From NCBI GenBank assembly GCA_027943335.1, contig BSBK01000765.1:774001-838000 (forward strand): a stretch of 64,000 nt of DNA. Direction: 5' to 3'. The translations under genes and the position numbers were made by a program. Each line of letters starts with the position of its first letter. Position 1 is the first letter of the stretch. Below, piece by piece: positions 12,841 to 24,568 of the stretch. The DNA is from Chamaecyparis obtusa. Its lineage: Eukaryota > Streptophyta > Pinopsida > Cupressales > Cupressaceae. Below the pieces are notes generated by a model that worked only from the letters and a program-made list of their open reading frames with translations, ran no database searches and was not told the origin of the DNA.

Positions 12841-15288
12841 AACCACCTCTTGCATGTTAGTTTTGATTATTTTTGGAACTAACCCTTGTGTAGATTTGTT
12901 TGGAGATGGAAAACCTTAGATTTGAAAGATTTGATTATATCTCCCAAATGGCTTTATTTTTTGGTCTAAAAATATTTTTTTAGGTTGGAAACATATCAAA
13001 GAAGCTCCAATAAAAAATTTAGAATTTTTCAAGATATTTTTTATTTTTTATAATTTTTTCTTGATTTTTCATAAAAAATTAATTTTCAGCACAAATCAAC
13101 ATATTTTTTAGAAATTTTTATATTTCTGAAAATGTCTTGAAATTATAAAGGGGTTCTATTCATTGTGTTTTTAATTTAGAGGTCATATCATAGCTCATTT
13201 GGTCAATTTATAAAAACTAGTCTATTTTGAGAAAATGGCTCTCTAGAGCACAAATGAAAAGATCTTGTTGAAATTTTGACATTTTTGAAAAGCTCTTTAT
13301 TTTTTGATAGAGGTCTATTTTCTACATTTTGGGTTTAGGGTCCGAATTCATGTGGTATAAGTCCAATTTTGTTGACAAGGTCAAAAATCAAAATTTAAAA
13401 AAAGGTATTTGATGATTAGCATGCACTTATTTTTCACATAGTTCAATGCATGATGTGAGTTATCATTTGGATTATTTGCTGGTTATTATTGCTCATAACA
13501 ATTGATTTTCAGATCTAACCATCTTAGGATTTGCATAAGTTGGATATACATTGCATATCTTGTTTGCTTGTTTTCTTATCTTGTTCATTTGAAGGTTCAT
13601 GGCTTGCTTTCATGAAAAATGCTTAAAATAAATTAAAAAAAGGTAAAATCTACTAAGCACGTTTCTTTGGACTTGAGGTATTTTTCTACATCTCTACAAT
13701 ATTTGGATTTTAGAAATAATAATGAACCTCTCATGTGTTTGGTTTGAGTGTTTACATGCTTTCATAAAACACATTTCAATTGATACTCTTAATGGGAAAT
13801 GAATGAACATAGATTTACTTTCATACAAATTTGTGTAAGTGAATGCTTGTGTTTACACCTTAAGTAATTCTTGGTTCCAATATCAAAAATCTCATTGAGT
13901 AATTTAGGGCATGGATTCATTCCTTGTTTACATGAAGAGTTAAATGCACCACTTTGTGGACTCACTTCATGTTTACTTGAAAAGTTAAATATTATATGGT
14001 TCAAACCCTTTTGCATTTGTGAGTAGTATTGATAAGCAACTTTAGAGTACTTTTGATTGATCTTGTTAGCTAAATTAGGTGTTGGACTCGCTTATTTCTA
14101 ATCATCGCTCATTTTTGCCCTTTGGATGCAACGTTAGCATTCATACATAGGGGAGGGGTCTACTTGAAAAGAGCGTTAAGTGTTCCACAAAGTTTCTCCC
14201 TTTTTATGCTTTCTTGATCTCATTAGTTTTCTAAGGTGTGAACTCACTTTGAGTTTGTGTGAGGAGTTAAATGTTCCACTTTTGGACTCACTTTGAGTTT
14301 GTGTGAGGAGTTAAATGTTCCACCTTGTGGACTCACTTCACATTTACTTGAAGAGTTAAATGTTCCACTTTTTTACTCACTTCACATTCACTTGAAGAGT
14401 TTAATGTTCCACTTTTGAACTCGCTTCACATTCACTTGAAGAGTTAAATGTTCCACTTTTGGACTCACTTCACATTTACTTGAAGAGTTAAGTGTTCCAC
14501 CTTTAGTGCTTTAAATACTTTTGATAGTGAATTATTTAATTTTATTTTTAGAAGGTCTGCTTGGGGACACACCACCTCAAGGGATGACCTTAACTCTCGT
14601 GTTCTGGCAGAGTATAAATAGAGGGTGGTGAATCGAAAGACACCTCTCTTGGGAATTGAGTTTGATATCACTCTTGGCTAAGCATCAAAGAACTTTATAC
14701 CTTTGACAAGTGAAGGAGGAGATTTTGGTTACCGTCTCCCCCCGACTGTGTGATTTTGAATTCTTCTCATCTATGAATTTGGGCCTCACGTACCTTGCGT
14801 ATACTGAGGACTCTTTTTAGAAAGCCACGTATATCCTTGTAGATAGCTTGTTAGGGTGTTGTGTTCTATGTGTCTGCTAAAACATTTTCAAGAACATACA
14901 CAAGTAGAGTCTTTAGGGAAAAGAATACTAAGTCACTATCTTTATTCATGCGCAAGGTTGCTTTGTCCCTTGCCCATTGCTTGAAGACTGTTTGCTTGAA
15001 TTCCCTAGTTGATGTTCTATATGCTTGATCATCATTGCAAAATCTTTTAAAAAATTTAATTAGAATACTGAAACTGAAGTCCGTCCTGCTATAGTGAGTT
15101 CTCCTTAGAAACTTGGTCTTCCTTGGTCAGTTCAGATCTCAGATCCTAAGTGCTGTCATGTTGCTCAACATCTCAATGAACGTTATGGTATCAATTGCAC
15201 AAGATGACTCTTAGTCTTCTTCTTTCTTCTCCATTTTCCATGTTCTTCTAAAGTCTTCTATTCCCATGGGAAATTCTTCTTCTTCTTC
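12841..15288 (+). other. Leader region of the non-autonomous element
   Basis: About 2.4 kb between primer site and the long frame. It is AT-rich with no coding signal and contains the 44-bp tandem array described separately. Degenerate copies of the same tandem unit begin upstream near 13930-14000 (gttaaatgcaccactttgtgg). Confidence 0.6.
14222..14510 (+). repeat. 44-bp tandem array inside the LTR element
   Basis: The phrase gagttaaatgttccac (with variants) recurs at 14266, 14310, 14355, 14399, 14443 and 14487, spacing 44-45 bp. Each unit also has actcacttcacatttacttg or a variant. It lies in the untranslated leader. Tandem arrays in non-coding parts are common in Tat-lineage elements. Confidence 0.9.
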
Positions 15289-17979
15289 TTGATTCTTTTC
15301 CTCTTACTATCTAGTCTACCTTCTTCTATTCATCTATTCATTTCTTTCATGCTTGATTCCTCTTTTTCTATAACCATGAATCTTGACTATCTAATTTTGG
15401 AACCTTTATTAAGAATAGATGATCTTGAGCTCATTGATATATTCAAAAAGTGTTGTTCCTCCAAAGTTCTCATGAGTGACGAATTTATGACAAAAATAAA
15501 AGAAAAATCGATTAAATTAGATGTCTTTGCTAGAATCATACTCATGATCTCATCCAAATATTCTTCATCTTCTAAATCTTCTCATCATTCCTCACATTCT
15601 AAATCTTATCACAATTTTTCTAAACATTACTTGCATTCTTCATCTTCCAAATCTTACCATGACTCTTCTAAGCATTATTCGAATTCCTCACATTCTAAGT
15701 CTTATCATGAATCTTATAAACATTATTCACCTTCTTCATCTTCCAAATCTTATCATGACTCTTCTAGACATTCCTCATTATCTAAATCTTCTTCTTCCAT
15801 GAAGTCTTTATATTCTTCTTCTTCACAATCTTGTTCTTCTACTTCTCCCAAGAATCTTCCTTCTTTTTAGAAGACATACCATAAAGAGCAATGTGATAGT
15901 CCTTGTGATGTCTCTTCCACAAAGTGTGACACACCCACCTATGATGACTATGATGACTATGATGATGGACAATGTAGTGATGCCTATGAAACTTCTATTC
16001 CTAAGAGTCCTCCTCGTCATGTGCTCGTGCTTGCTAAAGGGTCATCTTATTGGATAGATCGTGATGGTGATCCGTATGATTCTGATTTTGAAAAAGACTT
16101 TGATGAGTTCTGTGAACAATACCTTGATTGTGATCCATCTACTACTACTAAGGACTATAGAATGCACCGTGCCAATTTGAAATATCAATACTATAAGAAT
16201 TCTTCCTCTAAGAACTCTCATGCTGAAAATAAAGATGAAACTCTCAAGCAAGATCATGTTAATGCTAAACTTTTGTCTTGTGATGGTTCCCTTCCATCCC
16301 CTACTTCATCCAATGCCCATACATCTCCTAAAGCTTCTGAGTCTTCCAAATCTTTCACAAATCCTTCATCCAACAAAGATCCTAATGCTTTTCATGTAGT
16401 TCCCTATAGTTATTCTCAAGGGCTACTTCTTAAAGAAACTCAAGCTAACATTCACTTGGCTTCAAATACTTTCAATAATGTTAAACCTAAAGAGCCTAAG
16501 CCTTTAAATGCTATAATAACTACTTCAACTATTCCTTCACCATCTCTGTCAAAGTCTTCCATACAACTCCAACCCGCTTCCTTATCCTTAGAAGTGGATA
16601 CATGTCAAGATGACTCTAAAAATGATAAAGAAAAGAACATAAAGAATGATCAAGATCAAGGACTCTCCATGTCATCCAATCATTTTCATGATGTCTCTCC
16701 TCCATTTCATGGTTCTTTTGATCCTTTACCCCCTTCCTCATTCATTCTACCATGTCTTAATTTTTTCTCTAAGCAAGATCAAGCTACTACTCACACTGTT
16801 GAGCTTATTGACAATAAAAATAACCTTACCCCACTTGCACTTTCCAAACATGATACTTTCATTAAGGTTATTGAAAATGGTGTTACTTCTGATGTTAAGC
16901 CTATTGAAAATCAAGAGAAAAATCCCACACCTATGCTATCCAAAGATCCTTGTCAAGATCAAAGTCTTCCACCTTCTTGTTCTACCGCTCCATGTTCACT
17001 TCCGCTTTCTACTCTTCCTAAATCTTCGCAAGCTGTGAACGATCCTATCAACGAAGTTGCTCCTATTCAAGATGTGCATGATCCTATTGAAAATCCTAAT
17101 GCTCACTCTTAAGATGTTGATGTCCTTGGTTGTCATATAGATGCTGATGAACTTATTGATTATCCTTTTGCATCTTCCACTTCCATCCTTGGACCTCTTC
17201 CACCGCTGCTAAGGACTTCACGTCTGTCTTCCATATTGGATCCTTATGTCCCTTCACTTTCCCCTCCTAACTCTCCTAAATCATCATCTATCTTGGGTCC
17301 TTATGTCCCTCCATCTCTTATCTTTCCTCAAGATCAACATAGATGCATACCCTTGAATCTTTTTCATCCATCCACCCATCTAAACCAGTCATATTATCTT
17401 TCTTCTTCCACAAGTCCCAAGTCTTTTGGAAGTAACTTGAATGTTCAATACAAGAAAAAGAAGCAATACAAGAATCCATCAAAAAAAGATCACCATGTCT
17501 CCTCTAATCGACATGGAAATATAAAGTCAAAAGAGATATCTAAGAAGAAAACTACAAGACAAGTATGGGTTCCAAAATCTATCATTAAAGATATTCTCTC
17601 TAAATCATCAAAAAGAAATGAAAAGCCTACGACTATATAGATTCCAAAGTCTCTCTTGAAAGAGTACGATGTTGAACAAAAAGTGAACTTAACATTCAAG
17701 TGTCCAAAGGCTTTCACTTCATCTTCTTCCAAAAATATTATTTCATTCCATATGCCTAAATCGCAACCTCTACTATCCATTCATCATATTCCTTCATGTA
17801 TTCCTTCATTCACGTTTCCTCCTTCCTCTCGTCACACTTCAAGGTGTGTGTTGATGTTGATCTTGCCTTCCTTTCCATCTACCGTTTCACAATCCTTCCA
17901 TTCATTATCCTTCTACCTTCTATCCTTTTTTCTCATTTTCCTATTCCTTCTATCTTCCAACCTCACTCGCTTTACATAA
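15289..17979 (+). pseudogene. Long Ser-rich frame of the LTR element (degenerate, unknown function)
   Basis: One reading frame runs from an ATG at 15289 to about 17979, broken only by stops at 15868 (TAG), 17110 (TAA) and 17638 (TAG), so the ancestor was probably near 890 residues. The N-terminal part (residues about 85-190) is a Ser/His/Tyr/Lys low-complexity repeat with recurring SSKSYHDSSKH-type units. An acidic stretch follows (YDDYDDYDD, then DRDGDPYDSDFEKDFDEF). The middle is Ser/Pro/Asn-rich, and the C-terminal part is basic with TRQVWVPKS. I saw no zinc knuckle, protease or polymerase motif. It sits where gag would lie, so a gag replacement is possible; the function is not recognised. 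Absence of frameshifts over 2.7 kb suggests it was under selection until recently. Confidence 0.6.
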
Positions 17980-20740
17980 AACCTTATCTTTCATTTTTTC
18001 CTTCCATCTTCCTTTCCCTATTAGCATCTTTGAGCATATCATTTGTAATTTTTGGCATATCATGATTTATCTTTTCAAGGAGCATTATCTGAAAAGCTTG
18101 CCTTCTAAAAAATTCAAAAAATTTAAAAAATTCAAAAAATAGAAAAATTCAAAAAGAAAACAAAAAAAATGAAAAATTGAAAATGTGCTTTGGTGGAAAC
18201 CTGGAAACAGGCACCTTGGTAGCAAAAGTAAAGAGAAATAAATTTTTCCTATGGTGAAAACCACTCCCTTGTAGCGCCTTGGATAAGTACCGTGATGAAA
18301 ACCTGGCAATCAGGTATCATGCGTAGTTCTTCTACATATTTCATCCATTTCGTCTTCTCTCTTTGATCTTGACAATGTTGGCTTGTACATGAACATTTGG
18401 CTATTTTGTGAGCTATTTTACGATGATCTTGCTTTCATTTCATTCATGTTTAGCCTTCATATTTATTTTCCTCCATTCATTCTAGCATTTCACTATTTTT
18501 TTTTCCTTTGGTCTTGATCTAATAAAAAAAAGTAAAACATGATGCTATAAATCCTCTTGACATGTCTACTTTTTTGGACTGCATCCCTTCCTTCTTTTGC
18601 AGTGCACTTTTGTGACTTATCCTATGCTAGTCTTTCATTACTTATCCAAATGTGCTTTACATGACAATTTTTCCCTAGCTTGGGTACTTTTGAGGAGTTT
18701 ATCTTTGAGGATTTCTTCCCTCCATTCGCCTTCATTCTATTTTCCTCCATCTCTTTCGCCAGCTTGCTCATCCCTCTTGTTCTCCACCTTGCTAGACATT
18801 GGGACTACATGATGTGATCTTGTTTGGGAGCTTGATGCCTATTCTTTCTAGGGGCATCCTTTGTATATATTTTATGATCTTGAAAAAAAATACCAAAAAA
18901 AATTGATATATGATGCTGAAAAAACCCTAAAAAGTATAAAAAGTCCTGAAAAAATACAAAAAAATTTAAAAATGCAAAAAATTCAAAAAAAAATAGAAAA
19001 AGTGCCTTGGTGAAAACTTGGAAATAGGCGCCTTGGTAGCAAAAATACAAAAAATAAAAATAAAAAAAAATAAAAAAAGATTCCAAGTGGTGAAAACCTG
19101 AAAACAGGCACTACTTGAGGCCTTTGCACTCTTATTTGTTAGCATGCATCCTCGATACTGAACCTTTCTCCATCATATCTTGACCTTATTTGGCGTAGTC
19201 TGGAATTGGTCTTTATCTTTGTCTAGGGGGGATAACTGTTAGCATAGGTCCTTTAGGTGTGTTTGTCTCTTGGGGCATTTCACAATAGGTATTTTTCAAC
19301 ACCACCCCAAATTGTGTTTTTCAACACTACCCTAGTGTCGAGTTTTTCTCAACACTTATCAGATGTCTTACCCACCAGTTTAGAATAATGCGATATTTCT
19401 CATTAAGCAGATGTGATACTCAAAATTTGACTCTATGACCAACACACATGCACTTAAACGATCAACTCAATTGAGATATGTTGACTTTATTTTTCTTTGT
19501 GTGCTGTCTATGAGGATTTCTTTGATGAGTGGTCTCTCCTTGAGAAGTTTTCGATGATACATAGCTAGAAGACTGAGGGTATAAGAACATGTTTTATTTC
19601 TTTATCTACTTGTGAGTATATTTTGTTGATCCTAACTGTCATGAGCATTTATGCTGGTCTTACTTGATACTAGAGATTGACAAGGTATTATCCTTGACTG
19701 TTTTCTTTATGCGAGTGTATGCTTATAGCCATCTTGACCTTCATGTGTCTTGATACAAGCATAATCTCATCATATCAAACTTAGGTAATCTCACTGCATT
19801 AGTCATCTTGACCTCCATGTCTTTGATGCCTAGGTGGAATTTTCACATTTCTATCTGATAAAGATCATATTCATATCCACATAGTTATGCTAGTGTGCAT
19901 TGTATGATCTTACGACGCTACCAATAACACTCGATGATGATAATTAGATGTCTATAGGCATTGTGACTTTGCAAGTCAACCACTTTCATAGTAGCTTGCA
20001 TTCTTAGGTTCATCATAGTTTAGTTTTTGCATTTTGCATATGGAGAGAGCTCTCCTTTTTATCATCTACGGACTAGTTGGTCAACTGTGCTTATTTTCTG
20101 ATTCTTTTTTATCATATCTTTCATTTCTGGTCTTTCATATCACATCATTTTCTATCCATTTTCAGACTTGAAATCAAAATTCAAGTCGCGTTTCTAAGTT
20201 TTCTCATTCTTCTACGTAGTTGACTGACCTTTTGAGACATAATTCTTCGATCTTTGATGGAATTTCTTCATTTTCATGTCTTTCAAACTTCTAGTCTTTC
20301 ATTCACCCCACTTCTTTTCTTCTAATTCATCACTAGGGCATGTTTTCACTGTCTAATGGTTATCTTGTTATCATTTATCTTTGATTGTGATTTCATTATG
20401 ATTTGATCATCTGTATCAATTTTTTGTTTCTCCTCTAGCTGATTTCAATTTCGATTTCGATGGGGCAATACCTATTAGATTTTAATCATTGATTCCTTGA
20501 TTTTCTTGATTCAGCTATCTTTATGTGAGCTTTCACTCAAACTTGAGATTCTTATCTCTTATTTTAGATATGATCTCAAATCGACCTCATGTCTAGAATC
20601 CTTTTGTTTATGTTTTATCCGGATGTAATCCCGAATCGATCTCACATTTGAGTTGTTTTGTGATCTCAAATCGATCTCACATTTCAACTTCATTCTTTGA
20701 CTGCATGTGATCCCAAATCGATCTCACATTAGTCAAAGAG
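17980..20740 (+). other. Non-coding 3' interior of the LTR element
   Basis: This part has no frame worth calling. It contains two A-rich blocks (about 18100-18240 and 18880-19080), each followed by a related phrase of the form ggtgaaaacctggaaacagg / gcgccttggtagcaaaa. Near 20560-20740 the phrase atctcaaatcgatctcacatt or close variants recurs about four times. Confidence 0.6.
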
Positions 20741-20747
20741 AGGCAAA
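20731..20747 (+). promoter_or_regulatory. Polypurine tract before the 3' LTR
   Basis: The bases just before the right LTR (agtcaaagagaggcaaa) are nearly all purine and abut the tgtatacaccc LTR start, the expected place for plus-strand priming. Confidence 0.7.
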
Positions 20748-21847
20748 TGTATACACCCTAAAATGGTCGCCTAGACTTTGGGCCTCATTTCTACAATTTA
20801 TCAAATCCCTGAATCAATATTTTCAAATATCAACAATATCAATTATATCAATTTTCTTGATCAAATCATAATCAATTCAATATTTTCTAAGGCTTGAGCT
20901 TTATTTAATTTTTTTTTTTTTTTTAAAAAAATCTTATTTAATTAAGAGAACATGCTCCCTTTTAATTAATTAAAAATCTCTTTTAATTAAATAATAAAAT
21001 CACTTTATCCTAAGCCTTTATTTAATTAAAAAGAATTTCCTCCCTTTTTATTTAAATAAAAAATCTCCACTTTTCTTCTTATCCTATGTTGCATAAATAA
21101 AGCATTATTTTTATTTTATAAAAAAAGAAAAAGTACTTTTTGTCTCATATGGACACTAATGTCAACTTTTATTTTTCTATTGGAGGATATTTGTGCACAA
21201 GAATCAAGCTTCTATTTTTCTCCACCGTTGATTAAGTCTTTTTTCTCTTAATCTCAATGGTCTATTTTCATCTCATTTCTTATAAAAGGAGAGCTCTCTT
21301 CCTCATTTGCATCTTAGGTTTTCATGCTAATATTATGTTGTAAGTTTTCTAGGTCATTTGGAGCTCTCTTTGAAGACACTCTTGCAATCCAAGCTTTAAA
21401 GACTTTGTTGTATCTCATTTCATATTTGCTTTCATAGTTGCATGATAATGGCATTCTTAATGTAGATTTTTTTTTATACAATAGATTTATCTCACATAGT
21501 CTAAATAGGAGGGATTGGTCACATTTGTTCTTTCCTTTCATAGATTAGTTGCATTGTACTTTCATTTCCATAGACTAGATTGCATTCTCATTCTTAGCTT
21601 ACTTGCATTGCATTGTATACATTTGGATTTCATTAGAGATATTGGCATTGTTGCCCTTGTCTTTGATTTGGAATCTCTCATTGTGTGGTTGACTAGCAAG
21701 GTCATGAGTTCATAGCTCTAGCTGAGAGCAATTTTACAAATCTTACAACTCCATGCATAGATAGCTATGGATCGATTTGTGAGGGCTCATTCTTGAGTTT
21801 CCTTCCATGCAATGATTCATAGAAGTGTGACAACATTTTAGCACACA
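20748..21847 (+). repeat. 3' LTR of the non-autonomous element
   Basis: Begins tgtatacaccctaaaatgg and ends ttttagcacaca, followed by target duplication atgat. It retains canonical TG/CA ends. It is about 100 bp longer than the left copy and diverges from it in the middle, so the insertion is old or was homogenised unevenly. Confidence 0.9.
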
Positions 21848-21852
21848 ATGAT

Positions 21853-24360
21853 CAATGAGGTTGTTGCTATTATATCATACATTAACATATTTACTGTTTT
21901 GAATTTGAGCTCAAGCATCATGCAATGTTATTATTGTCATTGCATGTTTGCTGCTGTTGTGCACCATATATTATTTTATACATTGTTTATTTCATTGAGA
22001 CTGTGAGGTTGGTTTTTCTTTCAGAAGTGTATGGCTTGACTATGCACATGCATAATTGTAGATGAGGATTAGTAATATGATGTAATTCATTGCTTAGATT
22101 TTTTTTATCTAACCCCCATCTCTTTTTTCTTTGGAGGTTTTGGATCACACAGGGGCACACTAGATTCATACCCAGGTCAAAAATTCATCACTTCAGGCAA
22201 TATCTGGCACCCTTATTATTTATGTTTATCCTCTTATGTATGCTTTTACTCTTGCATTTTCTTCTTAAATTTATTTTCCTTGTATAGTATATACAAGTTA
22301 TTTTTCATATATATATATGTAATCTTTACATGCAAAAAATTTTTTTCCTTTACATGTATCTTTGCATGAAATGAACACAAATTAAACAAGATCATCTAAT
22401 AATGCAAACTAGGGTACTGTAGTCACTCATCTAGTAATTAGTTCCCTAAACCATTGCTAAAGATTGAACATAAGTCTAAGTCCCCAAATCTATTGTTCTA
22501 TGTGTATAAAATAATATATGATGCACAACAGTAGCAAGCATGCGATGATAGTAATAACATTGCATGATGTCCAAGTTCAAATTCAAAATAGTAAGTGTAT
22601 TAATCTATGATCTAATATCAACAAGCTCAGTGATCATTACCTTTCACTCCTCCATCATTATAGAAGAGATAACTACCTACAACTAGGGCATCATGCATTG
22701 TTTATAAGCTCACTATTTGAGCACCTCATGTCCCTATTTCATTGGTTAGTGCTCAAACAGTGAACTCATAAATAATGCATAATGCCCTAGCTTGCAGCCC
22801 GCAAGCCATCAAAACATTTCCTCATGAAATGATCATAAATGGATAGTACCACATAGTGAATATCAACCAAAAAAATAAATAAAAAGAAATCAAACACTTC
22901 ACACAATATATGTTGCTTTATAAGATTTTATTAAGACTAAATATATTGTTTTATGAGCTCACTGTTTGAGCACCTCATGTCCCTATTTGATTGACCGATG
23001 CTCTATTTGTTATATTGATGTTATTAGATCAAATAAGGACATCAGTAATAAAATAATACACTATGTGGTACTCCCCGTTTATGGTCATTTCATGAGCAAA
23101 TGTCTTGATGGCTCGCGGGCTGCTACAAGCTAGGGCATTATACATTGTTCATGAGCTCATTGTTTAATACTGACATTGTTTACAACTTTTCATTTGGAAT
23201 GCTTGATGACCTGCAAGCTTTAAGAGCTAGGGCATCATTTCTATTACCTTCAAAGCATTGTGTGACGTGTTTGATCTCTTTTTATTTGTTTTTATGTTGA
23301 TATTCAGTGCTATGTGGTACTCCTCATTTATGATCATTTCATGAGGAAATATCTTGATGGCTCGCAGGCTGCAAGCTAGGGTATCATACATTGTTCATGA
23401 GCTCACTGTTTAATACTGGTATTGTTCATGAGCTCACTGTTTAATATATGGCCAGGCCATGTAAATGGTATCAGGCCAACCCAATCAGCCCAACAAAATG
23501 TGTCATGTTTATCTTTGTCAAATACACTCATTCACCATTTTGTTCTTGTTCTTCACACAAATATTACATCAAAAGTAATTGTAAACAATGATTCAAAGAA
23601 AAAAGAAACTACAATAGATCAGACCCTAGAAAAATACAGTCAACTACAATAGCTCACAGTCTCAATGAAATAAATAGTGTATAAAACAATATATGGTGCA
23701 CAACAACAGTAAGCATGCAATGACATCAATAACATTGCATGATGCTCGAGCTCAAATTCAAAATAATAAGTGTATTAATATATGATCTATTAGCAGCAAC
23801 CTCATTGATCATTACCTTTCACTCCTCCATCATTATAGAAGAGATAACTACCTACAACTAGGGCATCATGCATTATTTATGAGCTCATTGTTTGAGCACC
23901 TCATGTCTCTATTTAATTAGTCGGTGCTCAAACAATGAGCTCATAAATAATGCATGATGCCCTAGCTTGCAGCCTGCAAGCCATCAAGACATTTCCTCAT
24001 GAAATGGTCATAAATGGGGAGTACCACATAGTGAATATCAACAACAAAATAAATAAAGAGAGATCAAACACTTCACACAATATATGTTGTTTTATAAGAT
24101 TTTATTAAGACTAAATATATTATTTTATGAGCTTAATGTTTGAGCACCTCATGTCCCTATTTGATTAGTCGGTGTTCTGTTTGTTATATTGATGCTATTA
24201 GATCAAATAGGGACATCAGTAATAAAATAATGCACTTACTATTTTGTATTTGAGCTCATAAAGATTAAGATATCCTACTGTTTTGAATTTTTATGTGCTT
24301 TGAGCCAATGAAATTTTTATCATCATGATGAAGTAATAATGCATTAAATGTCCTACTTAT
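21853..24360. repeat. Composite repeat field, right part
   Basis: The first 150 bp complete repeat A. 22010-22505 is repeat B in inverted orientation to 2030-2535. Then follow inverted single copies of the 244-bp unit, several copies of the palindromic module, and at 23420-23760 a third copy of the unit C left arm (catgtaaatggtatcaggcc through the caaccatatatgg-type block). The frame at 23422-23652 is the same non-coding arm seen on the minus strand at 9653-9850. No gene seen. Confidence 0.7.
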
Positions 24361-24568
24361 GTCCCTATTCAGTTTTAATTTTATAGTGAATTCATGATTT
24401 ATAATTCAGTTGTAGCAGCTCAATGTGTTTGAACTCAAGAATACCCCTTACTTGGTTTCCTACATAGCTTTTGCGAAATCTGTCAGAAAATAAGAAGCTA
24501 TGAGAAGGTGACATGAAGCTAATGAAAGGAGGCATCTCTAATTTTTTTTGCAGATATACACATTAAGG

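Larger units (their letters stand above)
11815..21847 (+). mobile_element. Non-autonomous LTR retrotransposon, 10,033 bp, no pol
   Basis: The element is bounded by LTRs of 1002 bp (11815-12816) and 1100 bp (20748-21847) and by a perfect 5-bp target duplication, atgat (11810-11814 and 21848-21852). A primer binding site follows the left LTR and a purine-rich tract precedes the right LTR, so it reads on the plus strand. The 7.9-kb interior has a long Ser-rich frame (15289-17979) and several non-coding repeats, but I found no protease, reverse transcriptase, RNase H or integrase motif. It fits a LARD-type element needing enzymes in trans. Left LTR ends are mutated (TA start, TA end) where the right LTR keeps TG and CA. 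Confidence 0.9.
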
